Shown piece by piece: positions 25,261-38,660 of a stretch of 64,000 nt of DNA. The translations under genes were made by a program, and so were the position numbers. Under the pieces are notes generated by a model. It had not been told where the DNA came from, searched no databases, and was given only the letters and a program-made list of their open reading frames with translations. How positions within the stretch are numbered: the first letter of the stretch is position 1; each line of letters begins with the position of its first letter. Origin of the DNA: Dermanyssus gallinae (lineage: Eukaryota > Arthropoda > Arachnida > Mesostigmata > Dermanyssidae); NCBI GenBank assembly GCA_003439945.1, contig QVRM01006011.1, forward strand, positions 80,001 through 144,000. The letters run 5' to 3'.

Positions 25261-27277
25261 TCTCACTTGGATCTACTGGCCACACCAGTTTATTCCTCTT
25301 CCGCCTTGTCTTTCTGTTGTTCCTCGCTTCTTCCCCTTCGTTCCCTTCTGTAAACTTATTCAAATTGCTTGGCGTGTTTAGCAGATATAAATTTTCCTTC
25401 TCTCGTCGTTCGCTTTCCTTGCCTTTAACGCACGCACAGCACCGCTCCGCACCCACCGCGTTCCTCTATGCGATTTAGGCCTAGGCCAGCCGCCGCCGCG
25501 ACAGGGAACACTTGGCGGCCTCGAGGCCTCGGCTGCGGCGGGCGCGCCGTACGAGAACGACGGGGAGGAATTACTCTTGACGAGGCGAAGCACTCGCCGC
25601 TGGCCGCTGAGGCACGAAGCTCGTCCGCCATACACTGCGCGCCACCTATCTACACGTACGCACGGACACGACACAGGCAGTCCTGCATGATCTTTCCTAA
25701 CCGGACAGAGGACGGCCGCAGCGTAGTGCAAGTGTGTCTGCATGATCATCATCTTCAGCAGCAGCAGCAGCACCACCACCACCACCAGCATCATCACTGA
25801 GGACGACTTCACGTGTTCTGCGGCTTGCGGACGACCAGGACGACGACGCCGGCAATGGCCATAAGAAAGAGCGGCGACGACCGTGGTCAGGCTCCCTCCC
25901 CCCGAGCGCCTGGTTGTCCTGACCCAGCCCAGTGTAGACCATCTTGCATAGGCGTCGCTCTGTCCTGGCATACAATATCCGACGGGGCCTACTCCACTGG
26001 CAGGGTAATTCCGTGTCCCGTTGGCGTTTGTGTCTGTCTCCCCTCTCCCGCTTTCTCTCTCTCTCCCTCTCTCTCCCTGTATGCGTACGCATATGTCTCT
26101 GTAGGTCTCTCTCTCTCTCTCTGTACCTCTTCCGTGCTTTGCCCATACGGCTTGCAGAGGACTAAAAATTGCGCCTTCTTTCGTTATATATATATATATA
26201 TATATACGGAGTGCAAGTGGCTTGCTTTCCACGTTGTGATTATCCCTTATTATCATTATTATTATTACATACGGTAAATATGTTGATCCTACTGCTGCTA
26301 CAATTTTTGCTGCGGCGGTGACGGCTTCTCACAATTTGACCACCACGTCTTCTATTCCACTACTACGCCACTGTTGTTTTTCTCGGTAATGGCAAGCTGT
26401 ATTGCGTCCTTACCCCTCAATAGGTAAGTAGTGCTAGTAGTGCGTTGATGTATCTAGTAGTCGTTGGCTATACAAAGCAACCAACTAGACGAATCAGGGC
26501 GCAGATTGTCGCTGTTTTCAAGGAAGCTTAAAAGCGCGCACGCGCTCAAATAGACGGATATACACTACTGACACTGAATTAGCTCAAGCTTCAGTGAGCA
26601 TACATTTTGGTCTTTGCATATTTATATATATATATATATATATATCTGTCCAATATTTGGTGTTGTTGTGGTTGTTGTTATTGTGCTGGTTTGTCTCAAC
26701 GTGACCGACGCTTTCGACGACTTGGGTTGACCTTGAATTGACCGTGGCAGCAGGTCCGACCGTTGGTTGCAATCGAGCCGCCGTCGAGACCTCGTCACCG
26801 TCAATGTTGGTGCGACCGCCAACAATGCTGTCGTCACTGTTGTCACTCATCTGCGACTCAATCGTCAGACAGCAACGACTGAAGACGACGTCTTTAGAGG
26901 GTTGTTGTCGAACGGCCTGCAGACGACAAGGGACGAGATCTCTTCCTTCCCCCCACGCACTTTCCACGTTTATGTGCGCCTGTGTGACAGGCTATTGTAC
27001 TACGACGGCTGACTACAGCCATGTATGTACTCATACCTAGGTACCCCCGCATTCGCGTGCACTGCGAGGTGTAGGTGTCGGGACTAGAGGGCGGAGTAAC
27101 CGTGCGTGTCACTCTGTCCGGGCGTGCGCCACGTTATCAGAATACGACCGGATCAATGAACCGGAATGACTATGTGACCGGATCTACATACGGCCGAAAT
27201 ATACGACCAATAGTATACACCAGCAGTGGCTAATGGCCACGTGTTGCTACAGAGTGACTGCCGGCAAAGTACTAACG

Positions 27278-27310
<33 letters not shown>

Positions 27311-28300
27311 TACGTAGTATTTACGTGGTTATCAGGAGCGGGTGCGGTGAACGTAGCCAGGCATAGCTAGTTACTTTTTGCGTGCCTTAAAGCAACAACA
27401 GGAGCAACAACAGCAGCCAGGAGGGTAAAAGACGACGAAGCAGAGCGGTGCTAGAAACAGTAAAGCAAAGGCGGTTAAGAAGCGCCGAGGTCGTCTAAAG
27501 GTGCGACTGGCAAAAATGATGGAGGGAAACTATGCATCTGTCGAGCCGAGAGACACAACCGATGAACCAGCTCGAAGCGTCTGCTGGTGTTGAAATTGTT
27601 GCTGGTGCTGTTTGTAGTCAAAGTAGTTATAGTAGTACTAGTAATAGTAATATTTAGTAGTATTAATGACAATTTTAGTAACAGTCGTCGTCGTTGTCGT
27701 GGAAACAACTTGGGGGCACCCCCCGCCCTCTACTGGTGGTATGGTGGGCGGCGGAGGGCTTGACGGTGGTGGTAGCTGTCACGAGTGGCGTTGGCTTGCT
27801 CCAACCTGCTTGAGGTGCGCTCGCCCGTCCGTCTGACCGTGCGCGGTTGGAAGAGAGGGGGGTTGTGGCCCCCGTATAGAGGATCTTAGCTAGAGGGGGG
27901 GGGGGTTATGGTCTTGGTGGTGTGGTAGCAGTGATGTTGATGATGGAGCTCTTGTTACACACTTGGCTGGCGGCAGAGGATAGTAGTAGGTAGCCCACAA
28001 CCGGACCCCATCAGCCCTTGTGGTTGTTGTTGCCGTTGTCGTCGTTGTTGCTTTTGTTGTTGATGACGTTGTTGTTGTTGTTGTTGCTGCCGTCGTCAAT
28101 TGCTGTTACCCGCCTCGTAGGCAGCAGCAGCTACGGCTGAGCTAGCACCGCCGGCCGGACCAAACGGGCTAACAGACAGACCGACTACGAGCGAGCAGGA
28201 GTCTTCTCGAGTTTCGTTAAATTTAAACCCAATCGATCAAAATAATTCCGCTTCTATGGTGTATCTTCCGCCTCCATCTCCCTCACCAGCCTCCTATTGG
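25261..28300. other. No gene; mixed GC-rich and microsatellite sequence
   Basis: CAG/CAC triplets lie at 25757-25795, CT tracts at 26050-26075 and 26106-26123, and (TA)n at 26185-26206, 26624-26645 and 27278-27306. A G run lies at 27894-27905 and TTG units at 28020-28090. A 292-codon - frame at 25378-26256 passes through the CT and TA tracts and has no domain, so it is not called as a gene. Confidence 0.65.
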
Positions 28301-29600
28301 GGTCTCTCTCTCTCTCTCTCCCATTCTCTTGGTAGTTCGATTTTCTTCGACGCTTTTCTTCGGCTCTACAATTTCTCCATACTCATCATCAACATCATCA
28401 TCATTATCTCTTTCTTTTTACTTTCTTAGTTTCCTTCATCTAGTTTTTCTGGCGCCTTTTCCTCTTTGCCCGGCCATCTTGACAGTTCGTCTTCACCGTC
28501 GGGAGTCGGGAGTCATCATCACACCTCGCTACTCGTACACTTTGGCTCTATCGTTACATCGTTTCGGTTCAGCAAAAATTGGCTCTTCCACACATACACC
28601 TCCTTTTTTTTGTTTCTTCTATCATACCGTTTCAGTATCAGCGATTTATTTGTGAAGATGCGAGCACGTTAGAATAGATACAGTATTAGCATACATAAGT
28701 GGGCAGAGCACGCGAGGACTTACATGCGCGGCAATCGTTGAGTTAGAATATGCATTTATTTAGATACATTGATAGATAGATAGATAGATAGATCTGTGTG
28801 CATGCGTATCTGATTTGATTGTGCCGACACACAACATTCACTACAATCGCGAGAGTCGTCGAGTCGCGCGATGGGCCAGGCCAAGTCAGCCGGACAGCCG
28901 AGCGCCCCTTCTGCAGATAGATCTTGCGCTTTTGACCCTCACGAAGCCTCGAAGCGCACAAGCTGCCGCCGTAAGCTGTCTCGTGGCGATGGCCTGATGA
29001 CAATCGCAGCGCAACGCCGCGACAACGACCTTCTCCAAAGGACCTTCGTCGTCGACTGGCCTACTCGTCGCTTGCAGCACGTCCCCACTCACCCGGGGCT
29101 CCCCCTTCGGGTGCTTCTTAGGGCTCCATTTGGCATGGCTCGTTTGCGGACGACCGCAATGGCGTTCCTTCGCGGACGAACGAGGGAGCGACCGACGCAC
29201 TGGCCCTGCTCTGTTCTTTTCTTTCGGACAGCAGACGACAGCCAGCTGAAGTATGTGATGACCACATTGCGTGTGACTGATCATTTGAGATGAGGGTCGG
29301 CTCGGCCCGGCCCGGCTCGACTCGGCTGGGGTCGAACCAGCCCGCCGGCCACCCGGGGGTTGCCTTGGCCGCTCGTATAGCCATTGCTACTTCTTCTGCT
29401 GTGTCATCCAGGGGGCGAGCGGGGGGTGGAGGGGGGCGTTCAGGGTACGAGGGTCCACATTGACGCTGTCGCATCTGTCTCTAATTCTTCCACTTTTACA
29501 TCGACATCGACTCAAACTACCGCACCGCTGATACCGCTGGTCCAGTTCCTCACTTACGCGCTGACTCACGCATCAAAAACAAAACAAAAAGAAAACAGAA
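28301..29600. other. Unique GC-rich stretch with doubly open frames
   Basis: A (GATA)n tract lies at 28769-28792 and a pentamer GGCTC/GGCCC tract at about 29293-29326. At 28871-29293 the + strand (140 codons) and the - strand (132 codons, 28886-29284) are both open through non-repetitive sequence. I recognise no domain in either. It could be a fortuitous GC-rich open region. Confidence 0.5.
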
Positions 29601-29689
29601 AGAGAAATGCTCAGCGTAGGTAGGTTGGTAGATGGTTGGTCATGTCGATGATGACGAGCAAGATGACGTTGATCATCAACGACGGCGAC

Positions 29690-32227
29690 ATTGGGCGGGC
29701 AACGACCATGACAGTAACAGTAGCAACAACAACAGCAACAACAATAACAGAAATAACAGCAGCAACAACGGCGACGACGGCAGCAGCAGCAACAGCATGC
29801 TAACAATAACAAGTTTAGGGGCAGCGAAACAATTCTAGCAGTCCGCGGCGGCATCGATTACTTTCGGGAGCCGTTACCCCCTCTTCTCCTCTGCCAGAGG
29901 TAGCCGCTTTAGCCAAAAATATAGATCAAGAAACATTAGTAGCTCGTGTAAAACGTATATGTATTTATATATATATATATTTTTTTTTTGCCGCTTTTCT
30001 GGCCCGTGTGCCTACAGACACCATTGCAACAATATCATGTATCAATAACGACCAATATATTAATTTAAACCTGCAGATTTAAACTATGTTTCATACATAG
30101 TGAACTAATATTTGATCTGAGCCCATTCCTATATAGCGTTGCACGCGTATTCTGTGTACGTGCTGTTTGAGGTACTTGGTGTTGTTGTTGTTTGTGTCAT
30201 TTTGTTGTCGTCGTCGTTGTTGCTGCTGCTGCTACCGCCGCCTGTTATTGATGGTGTAGTAGTTGTTGTTATTCTCTACTGTTGCTCTAATCGTTGTTAT
30301 AAGTCGTGCATCGGGCATCGTAGTGTGTACGCCATTCGAGTTCGACTTTGTCACGAGGGTCTGACGACCTCGTAAGAGACTGTTCGCTACGTGGTCCGTC
30401 ATGGGACGCTCATCATGGGACGTCGATGGTTCGAAACGGGTCTGCCCTGCCGGCCTGCATGAAACAGCAGCCGAACGAGCAGGTCGAACGTAGAACACAA
30501 ATTGACTGGTTGTGTCGGTCGGCGCAACCAGCACCATCACGATGATGCCAGGAGCGGCAACGTATGATGACAATGCAACGAGCGGGAACTGCAGAGGCCA
30601 TGTATCTATCTGTATATGTCTGTCTGTCTGTTTTTCTGCCTGTCTGTCTGTCTCGTTATGTCATAGTACGGTGGCGCCGTGTTCGTGACCTGTGCGACGT
30701 ATGATACGGGCCGCCGTCGCTCACTGTCGTGGTCGTGATTCGGCACGAATCGGGCTAGATTTTCGCATCGATTTGCCGACAAATTCCGGGGAGACAGTCG
30801 TACAGTTTTATTGACGATAATAATGACAGTGATCTGATGATGACGATGATGGTGATGATGAGAAGATGCTGCTCATGATAGAGATGGTGGTAGTACTCAA
30901 GCCGTCGGGGAAGGGGGGTAATACTCGGTGGTGGTAGGTTCCAGTCGATGGACAGGTTGCTACTGATTGCCGTTGATGTTGTTGTTGCTTTTTGTTGCTC
31001 TTGTCGTTACTGCTGTTGATGGTGTTGTTGTTGTTGATGGTGTTGTTGATGGTGTTGTTGTTGTTGATGGTGTTGTTGTTATTGTTGCTGCTGCGTTTGG
31101 TGTTGTTGTTGCTGCTGCGTTTGGTGTTGTTGTTGTTTGGTTGGCTGTTGTGCTTGTTCTTCGCCATCCTCCTTTTGGTTGGTCGATCCTCCTTTTGCTG
31201 GCGTTGGTGTTGCTGCTGTCTGTGGATCGCGGACTTTGTCGTTCGATGTCGCGACATCGCGGCGTCTAGGCGGGTAGGCGAACGGGCGGTCATTGGGTAG
31301 CCAGGTAGGTTGCAGAAGCGCCGGCGGTAGCAGTCAGTGAGTCTGCCTGTCTCCCTTCATCCCTCCCTTCATCCCGTCCTCCCCATTTGAGGAAGCTTTG
31401 AAACAGCACAAATCTGCGGAGCGAGTGCATATAACATACGACAAACAGACAGAAAGACAGACAGAGAAAGAGACGGACAAACCTGCCCACCTCGTCTCAG
31501 GACGATCGTACGTACGACACATCATCATTCGACACAACATCCTCTCTACCTCGAGCCCACGGCACAGCCTCACGGCACCTGAGCCCAAGACCAAGACAAC
31601 TCCTGTGCGGTGATGATCTTCCCTCAGCCAGGCTAGCTAGGAAGCAGTTTGTCCTTCACTTAGATAGATAGGCGATCCCTTCTTGTCACTAGGCCCGCTG
31701 GTTGTTGCTGATGTTGTTGCTGTTATGCTGTTTCTTCTTCATACTTCCTTTCTTGTTGCCGATACATGAGTGTGTGTGTGTGTCGTGTCTATATGATGCA
31801 CGTCTATGTGAACTTGCCTGCCTGCCGCCAGGTTCCAGTCGAGCTTGGAGAGCAGGGGGCGGCACTGGCGGCAACCAACCAACCGCCTTCGGTCGAAGCG
31901 CACCTTGCTGAAGGACTTGCCGAAGCCGCCCGGCCGGACGGCCGGCAAAGTTTGACCGTTCGGCGGCAGGTTCACGTGGTTTCGCGTCTTCGCCGAAGGT
32001 GGTGAACTAATATAATTTCCGTTGTACGCTGGTTCGATAACGCGAACAACGTACAGCGTACGCTGTCGGCGACGATCCGAGTTGACTGTTAGCGATAGTC
32101 GGCGTCATCTGCCGTTAGTAACCGCCGCACAATTTGATGAGGTCACTTCGGTTGTTGGTGATGAGCTTTTCGCTGCTGCTGCGGCTATTGCTGCTGTTGT
32201 TGTTGTTCTTATTGCTGCTGGTATTGC

Positions 32228-32276
<49 letters not shown>

Positions 32277-32290
32277 GCTGCTGCTATTGC

Positions 32291-32321
<31 letters not shown>

Positions 32322-33645
32322 GCTGTTGCTTCTGTTGTTGCTACTGATGATGATGATGATTATGGCGGGGATGATAATAGTGATGGTGTTGTTGCTAGTG
32401 ATTTCGATGTACCTGTCGTTGTTTCTTGTCGGCACTTACACCCATTTGTGGTCGTTTCGTGTCTACGATTGCCGACTGCTACTGCTTCGCGATCGTTTAC
32501 GGCCGAAACAATAACAGGAACTTCAGTCAGGCTACTTGCCTGATCATATTTTGAATATGGCAAAAAAAACGGCATGATGTGATAACAGCTCAAATTGGCG
32601 CTGGCTATCGAGTCTATCCGTACATTCTGCTTCTGGATGGCGAGGCAAAATGATGCACTATTTACGGCGTTATTGTTTGTCGTCGTCATCGTCGTCGTTG
32701 TTGCTGCTATGTTATTGCATTGTACTGTTGTCATTGTCGTTGTTGTTCTTGTTGTTACTGTTGTTGTTGTTCTTGTTGTTGTTGTTATTGTCGTCGTCGT
32801 CGTGCTTATGAATGTTTTTGCAGCCGCAGCCGTTGTTTTTTTAGATGCTGTTACTGTTGTCGCTGCGACTGTCGCAGCTATGTGGTCATTGTCGTTCGAT
32901 TTTCTCCGCTCTTCCGATCTTCTTTTCCTGTTCTTCTTCATCTGCCCACTGAACGCAATGAACGCGCGCAAGCGCGAGATGGCAGAAATTTGGCCTCACG
33001 TAACGTTGTTCCGTTGCGTTAATGCCGCCGCCATCGTACGCCGTGGTCACTATACATATACGCGGTGGCGGCTGTGCGAGGCTACGCGAGATCGACACGA
33101 GATATGTACCTACGTATCTATCTATCCATCTAGCTGACTATGTATCTACGTATGTATCGCAGTCAGCCTCGAGGCTTGACCGAACGCTGAAGATACCGTG
33201 CCGAAGCACCGCCGAACGCCACACGGAAGCACAGCCAACGAGCAGCGTCTCGTGTATTTGTCTGTCTGTCCGTCTGTCTGACGGACCGGTTGAGTCACTC
33301 ACTCACTCAATCACTCGCTCGTAGGCTGTCTTCTAACTAATTAACTAACTATTTTTTTGCTTGTTATCTGTCTGCGTACATGATGGTGCTGGTGATGATG
33401 ATGGTGATGATGATGGTAATGATGATGGCGATGATGATGATGATAATAATAAAAAAAAAGGGCGTTATCACCATGCTCATAGGCATCGGCGCCGGCGTCG
33501 TATGTCTTCGGTATACAAATACTTGGCGCGGGAGTTTGGCGTTTGCTGTGGTGTTGTTTGGGTCGTTGTTGTTGTTGTTGTTGTTGTTGCCGCTGCTGTT
33601 CTTGTTGCTGCTGCTGTTGTTGTTGTTGTTGTTGCTTGGCTTATT
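29690..33645. repeat. Triplet-repeat domain (CAA, TTG, GAT)
   Basis: CAA/CAG 29710-29800; TTG 30178-30232; GTTGTTGATG-containing minisatellite 31013-31085; CTGCTGCGTTTGGTGTTGTTGTTG duplicated at 31090-31135; TTG 32165-32345; GTC/TTG 32680-32800; GATGAT 33390-33448; TTG 33565-33635. Long Val, Leu and Asn runs in every frame result from these. No gene is supported. Confidence 0.85.
31800..32010. other. GC-rich non-repetitive island, unassigned
   Basis: About 200 bp of non-repetitive, GC-rich sequence interrupts the triplet domain. It is open on + (31766-32005) and - (31739-31975). Neither product resembles a family I know. It could be a short conserved non-coding element or an exon; I cannot tell. 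Confidence 0.3.
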
Positions 33646-33819
33646 GTATTGACAGGTCTGCCATTCACGAGTGGTTGTAGTCAGCCTCATGTTGGCCCCG
33701 TCACCAGCATCACAAATATGATCACCGACAGCAACCACAGCGTCAGCGACAGCAGCAGCAGTAACGTTGCAGAGCCAACGCAAAAGCCAGCCATTCCAAT
33801 CTATACAAACATCGAACGA

Positions 33820-34646
33820 ACGAACCAACCAACCAACCACCCACCCACTCACCCACCCCTCCATCCATCCAGGCAAACCATCCGTCCATAAAGTCACCCA
33901 TCTATAGAATCTAATCAATGGTTTGCTTCTCTTGCCTTAACATGCCACCGTCGCCGCCATTGCCGGTGGTGGTGATGGTGGTCGTGGTGGTGGTGTATTG
34001 CAGTGGTGCGGTGCAGCTGACGCCCGTGCTGGTGTGTGTGTGTCTCTGGCCGTGTCTGTTTCTGTGCGTGTGCGTCTTTGTGCGCGTGTCTAGAGCGAAA
34101 CAAAGAGCGTGTACCCGCCGCCGACTGAAATAGAAAAACACAAAAAAGAAAAAGAAAAAAACGAAAGAAAGAAAGCCGCCAGGCCCCGCGGCGGGTCCGG
34201 GTCCGGAGTGGGCGTATTGATGATGAGAAGCGGCTGGCTGGTCTGCTTTGCTGGTCCGTTTTGTGTCGTCGGCCGGTCTCTGTCTGTCTGTCTGTCTGTT
34301 TGTCTGTGTGTCTGTCTGTATATCTGTCTATCTGGGCGTCTGTCGTGTGTCCGTTGGTTGATCGAACTGTCCATTCGTACGATCCTTTCCTTCCGTCTGA
34401 CCGTCACTCACTCACTCAGTCGTCGTGTTTCGACGTGGCCGTTGTTCGGATGGCTGCCGCCCTACTTCTTGAGACCGAGCCACCGAGCGAGACTGAGAGA
34501 CACAGAGAGAGAGGGAGAGAGAGAGGAGGGGGGAGCGGGAACGAGAGAAAAGATAGCTTTCTGCCGTCACATCATCTTCTTCATCTATGGCTGCCGCTGC
34601 TTGCCGTGCGTACTTTGCGTGATGCTGATCATGATGTTGGTGATAG

Positions 34647-34678
<32 letters not shown>

Positions 34679-35050
34679 TGGGTGGGGGTGGCGACGACGA
34701 CGAAGACGATGATGGCGATGGTGGTATTGATGTTGATGGTGATGTCGACGATGCTGATACTGATGATGACGGCAACGACTAGTACTGCGACAACTTTTAC
34801 TTGGGCGATGATGATGATGATGACAGCGCTGATGATGATCATCATTGGCGATGGTGTTTAAGCTCCTGACGCTCATGATGTGATGATGGGAGTGTTGGCG
34901 GTGCTTGTGGGGGGTCGGTGGGGGTGGTGAAGACAACGATGGCAAAAAGGTGATGACGATGATGATTGTGACAACGAAGGCGGCAGCGGCGGCAGCGACG
35001 ACGACGACGTCGACGATGATGCGAATGATGATAATGATGATGATGATCTA
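33820..35050. repeat. Tetranucleotide and (GAT)n tracts
   Basis: ACCA/CCAC/CCAT tetranucleotides lie at 33826-33872 and CTGT units at 34278-34320. An A-rich purine tract lies at 34131-34175. An extended GAT/GGT triplet region runs from 34620 to 34860 and from 34950 to 35050. The Asp-rich and His-rich frames here are repeat translations. Confidence 0.85.
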
Positions 35051-37820
35051 TCGTTGTCCTTTGTGACTTGCCAGGCCGAGCTTTTCAGCACCCCGTCGTC
35101 CTTTCGCCCAAGAATATTGTCGTACGCTTGCGAAACGGCCCGCCCTTCGTGCCGGGCTCCCTCGACTCCCTGTTCCTCCCAAAAGTCGCTCAGCGCCGGC
35201 TACTGCTGCAGCTATGCCTTGGGAGGGGGAAGGGAGGACGGGGGCGCACGGAGTCTATAATTATCCCATCATCGTTTCCTGCTCTGCAGTCTTCCTCCTC
35301 TCTCCCGACGTCCGGTCTTTTCCATTTTCTCGTCGTCGTCGTCGTCAGGCGTTGCTCGCCATTGTACTCCACGATCCTCTTGTTCGGCTTCCTCCTCGAC
35401 GCTCTCCTTGAGCTATTCTCTTTTTCTTGCTACCTTCCCCTCACGCCGTTCCGATTCTTCCGCTTTTTTTTCCGTGTCGTCGTCCTTATCGTCCTCGTCG
35501 TCCTCATCTTTCTTCCTTGCTCCCGTGCTAGAGGAAGTCCTCGAATCCTTATTCTTCCCAGTCCCCCCCCACCGACCGCCCTTTTCCCGCCCCACATCAC
35601 CCCTCTCACGCCCCACATAAAACTAGCCCACTTTCTGAGATGTTGGAGGAGCTACCCGCCTTGACTGGGCACCCCAACTCAGCGCGTACTCCAACTCCTT
35701 TCTGCCCTTTAACCACCCATCGAGTTGTGCTCCCCCTCCTCCTCCGCCCCATCATCTACCGCCCAGCGCTTGGTCGGTTCTCCGGCGGTTCAGCCAGCCA
35801 GCCATGCGACCGAGTCTCCCTAGACACCCCCTCGATGCACAGCCAACCAATTCTCTACTCGTTGGTTGGTGGCGCGCCTCAACCGCCCTCTGCTCAACTT
35901 GCTACTCTCTTTTCCACCAAAGAGCTGCAGCTAGCCACCAGCGGCACCCTCACATTGCCGGTGCGAAAAACCTCAGTGAACTTTGAAAAACTTGATTCGC
36001 TGTGGAGGCACATACGTACGCGCACCCAGATGCATCCATGTAGGTATACTCCGAGAGCCACCCTCATCTCTAGACAGAGACAGGCTGACCGATCCGCCGA
36101 CCTATAGGCCGGCGAAGGGCCGTGAGGCTGGCGTCTCTCAAGCGTTCTCGAAACAAGTCTTGTCTTGGGACAACATTGGACATCTTTTCGCAATGCCCTG
36201 CATCTATCCTCACTCCCCCCCCCCCCCCTACCGCAACGAATCATCTCTTAGGTTTGGCTGCCTGATAATTCTCTATATCGTTCTTTGGCGACTCAGTAGT
36301 GTACTGTCACCACTGGTACAACCGCCACCACTCTTGCGACTTCTTCTGGATACACTCGCCACCTTGTAGGCGGGCATGTTATCATTGGCCATGGGACACT
36401 ATTGGCCCACACGAACTTTTGCTTGCGCTTGTTGGCCGCTTAGTCTACACATAACGATGATGACGACATCAGGCATAAACGCTGCCACTATTCTGCCTGC
36501 CTCTACAACGGGCGGGACCAAATCATCTCGTACACCTAGCTACGCCTGACTGATGGCAGACACCTTATTAAGTCTGCCCCTCCCGACTATCCTTGTCGCT
36601 GCGGCATGCACAATGCGTTGCTTATCTGCATATCACACCACGGCTCACATTTGTTCACTTTCATCTCTACCGATTTGTCCACAATACACTATAGTCAGAC
36701 GTAGTAGTCGTCGCATTTGTTCAACACAGGCTGCTGCAATGTTTCTCGTGTTCTTGGCGCTCTCACTGTTGTTATTGTCCTGATTGATTGATACGATATT
36801 CGCTTGGCACGCATACCTAAATACACAATAAATGTAGGTTTTGTTTTTAAGGAGGGAGGGGTAGGGGGCGCCGGCGTAACCCCCACCGTCAATGCCGGTA
36901 AATCGGGAGCTGAAGCGATCGTAGCGGCCCGCAGCAACAGTTGTTGTTGTACAAATCGAAATAGGCGAAAAGATGTACCAATAATAATAGGCGAATAGGT
37001 TTGGGCTAGCGCCAATTTTTCCACTATTTCCACCTTCCATAAGTCGATCGGTTGGTCGGTAGGTTGGCCAGTCTCCACAACAATTCTCGCACTCGGAATA
37101 TGAGATCATTGCCGAAAAGGATTGCTGCCGGCAGTAGTGCTACTAGGATTTATTGTAGGGTCAACTCAGGTGGCAGTGGCAGATGGCTGTTCATCTGTGA
37201 CGGCCAGGGATATTCGGTCTCGTCTTCATCGAAGGAGTTAGCAGTAAGACTGAGCAACACTTAACTGCGGATAGTCTAGCGATTCTTCACGATCTCATAA
37301 AGCAATCATTCTCAAGAGTGGCAAATTGGTGTTTGTAGCCCCACAGAGACAGACAGATAAACACCCTGGCTGGGTGGCAGGCAGGCAGGCGGATAAATGA
37401 GGCGTTGGCTGACGCAGCACCGAAACATAACGCCGTCGCGCTTGGCCCGGAATCGAGTTAGGCCCGCATTCGCCTTGTCGCTATTGTGGCCACGTCATCG
37501 TCAACCTCTATTAAAGTTTTGTCGCTATCGTTGGCCGGGCTGGCGGATATCCTATGGCGGCATTGCGTACGGCCGTTTTCGCCGTTTTCCTAGTTTCCTC
37601 TTGATTTTGTTTTGTTGCGTCGAACGTGCGGACAAAACATGTTGGGAGAAATGTGAATATACGTATATAAAGGAAGCTTGTTTGGAGCCGAGGAGAAGAA
37701 ACAACAACAGCAGCAACTTCTCATCTGGCGTTGGGCCAATGAGTTCGTTTCTCCTTCCTTCCACTCCCTCTCTCTCAATGTTTTTATATAGTTGGCTTCT
37801 AGCCAATTACTTAATTCATG
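35051..37820. other. Pyrimidine-rich unique sequence, no gene recognised
   Basis: 35050-36350 is C/T-rich on the + strand, with several overlapping open frames (198 codons at 35068-35664; 155 codons at 35640-36107). Pro/Ser/Leu-rich composition and lack of any domain argue against a gene. 36400-37700 is mixed unique sequence. C runs occur at 35563-35571 and 36217-36228. Confidence 0.55.
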
Positions 37821-37824
37821 TTGG

Positions 37825-37851
37825 TATATATATCTATGTATATATATATAT

Positions 37852-37884
<33 letters not shown>

Positions 37885-37885
37885 A

Positions 37886-37924
<39 letters not shown>

Positions 37925-38252
37925 GATATTCTGCAGTCCTTGTTGTCATTTTTATTATTATTATTATTGTTGTTGATACTGCTGTCGTTCTCAAGATTGG
38001 CAGCACGACGACGTCATCCTCACCAGTCTTCGTTATTGTCATCATCGAAGCGAAGTCATCTTGAGCAGTATCGGAATACATTCAGGTTGCCGATTTCCGT
38101 GCCGACTGGTCGTCCGCTAGCGAACTGGCTGGCTGTGTGACCAACCGACTGACTTGCTGAGAATATAGCCGTGATTCTTTTTCCTCGCTGGTTAGCTGCC
38201 TCACAAGACTGAGGTCGAGCGCGAACCACAGTCACGTTGTTGTTGTTGTTGC

Positions 38253-38293
<41 letters not shown>

Positions 38294-38395
38294 GTTGTTC
38301 TTGTTTGTTGTCGTTGTTGTTTTTGTTGCTGTTCGTTGTTGTTGTTGTTCGTTGTTGTTTGTTGTACTTGTTGTTGTGGCTGTAGGCTTTGTTGT
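37825..38395. repeat. (TA)/(TAAA) array and long (TTG)n
   Basis: A TA array with AAATA breaks lies at 37825-37922, followed by TTG-rich sequence at 38236-38385 with periodic TTCG and TTTG interruptions. Confidence 0.93.
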
Positions 38396-38611
38396 GCTTT
38401 TTATCGGACGGCTGGTTGAGCTACTGCTCGTCGGCGCTGTCTCATTTTCTCACAATGTTTCCCTCCTTTTGCTGTAGCGCACGCGGCGGCTCGGGTTGGT
38501 GTCAGATCGCTCGCGTGGCCCCGTTAGAGCCGCCGTTGACGCCGCCGCCGCCGTCCGAGCGAGACGGGGGGGGGGGGGGGAATGTAAAATAAAAACGAAA
38601 AATGGTTGAAA

Positions 38612-38660
38612 CATGAATAACTCTCCCCCCCCCCCGCCCCATCAGGGAGAGTTATTCATG
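38612..38660. repeat. Perfect 16-bp inverted repeat (hairpin)
   Basis: CATGAATAACTCTCCC at 38612-38627 is exactly reverse-complementary to GGGAGAGTTATTCATG at 38645-38660. The 17-base loop is C-rich. It lies just downstream of a long G run at 38566-38580. The function is unknown; it could be the end of a palindromic MITE-like relic or a cruciform-forming site. Confidence 0.9.

Noticed and set aside
25378..26256. 292-codon - strand open frame, the longest in the window
   Set aside because: It runs through (TA), (CT), CAG and GC-rich patches; composition shifts with the underlying repeat and no domain is recognisable.
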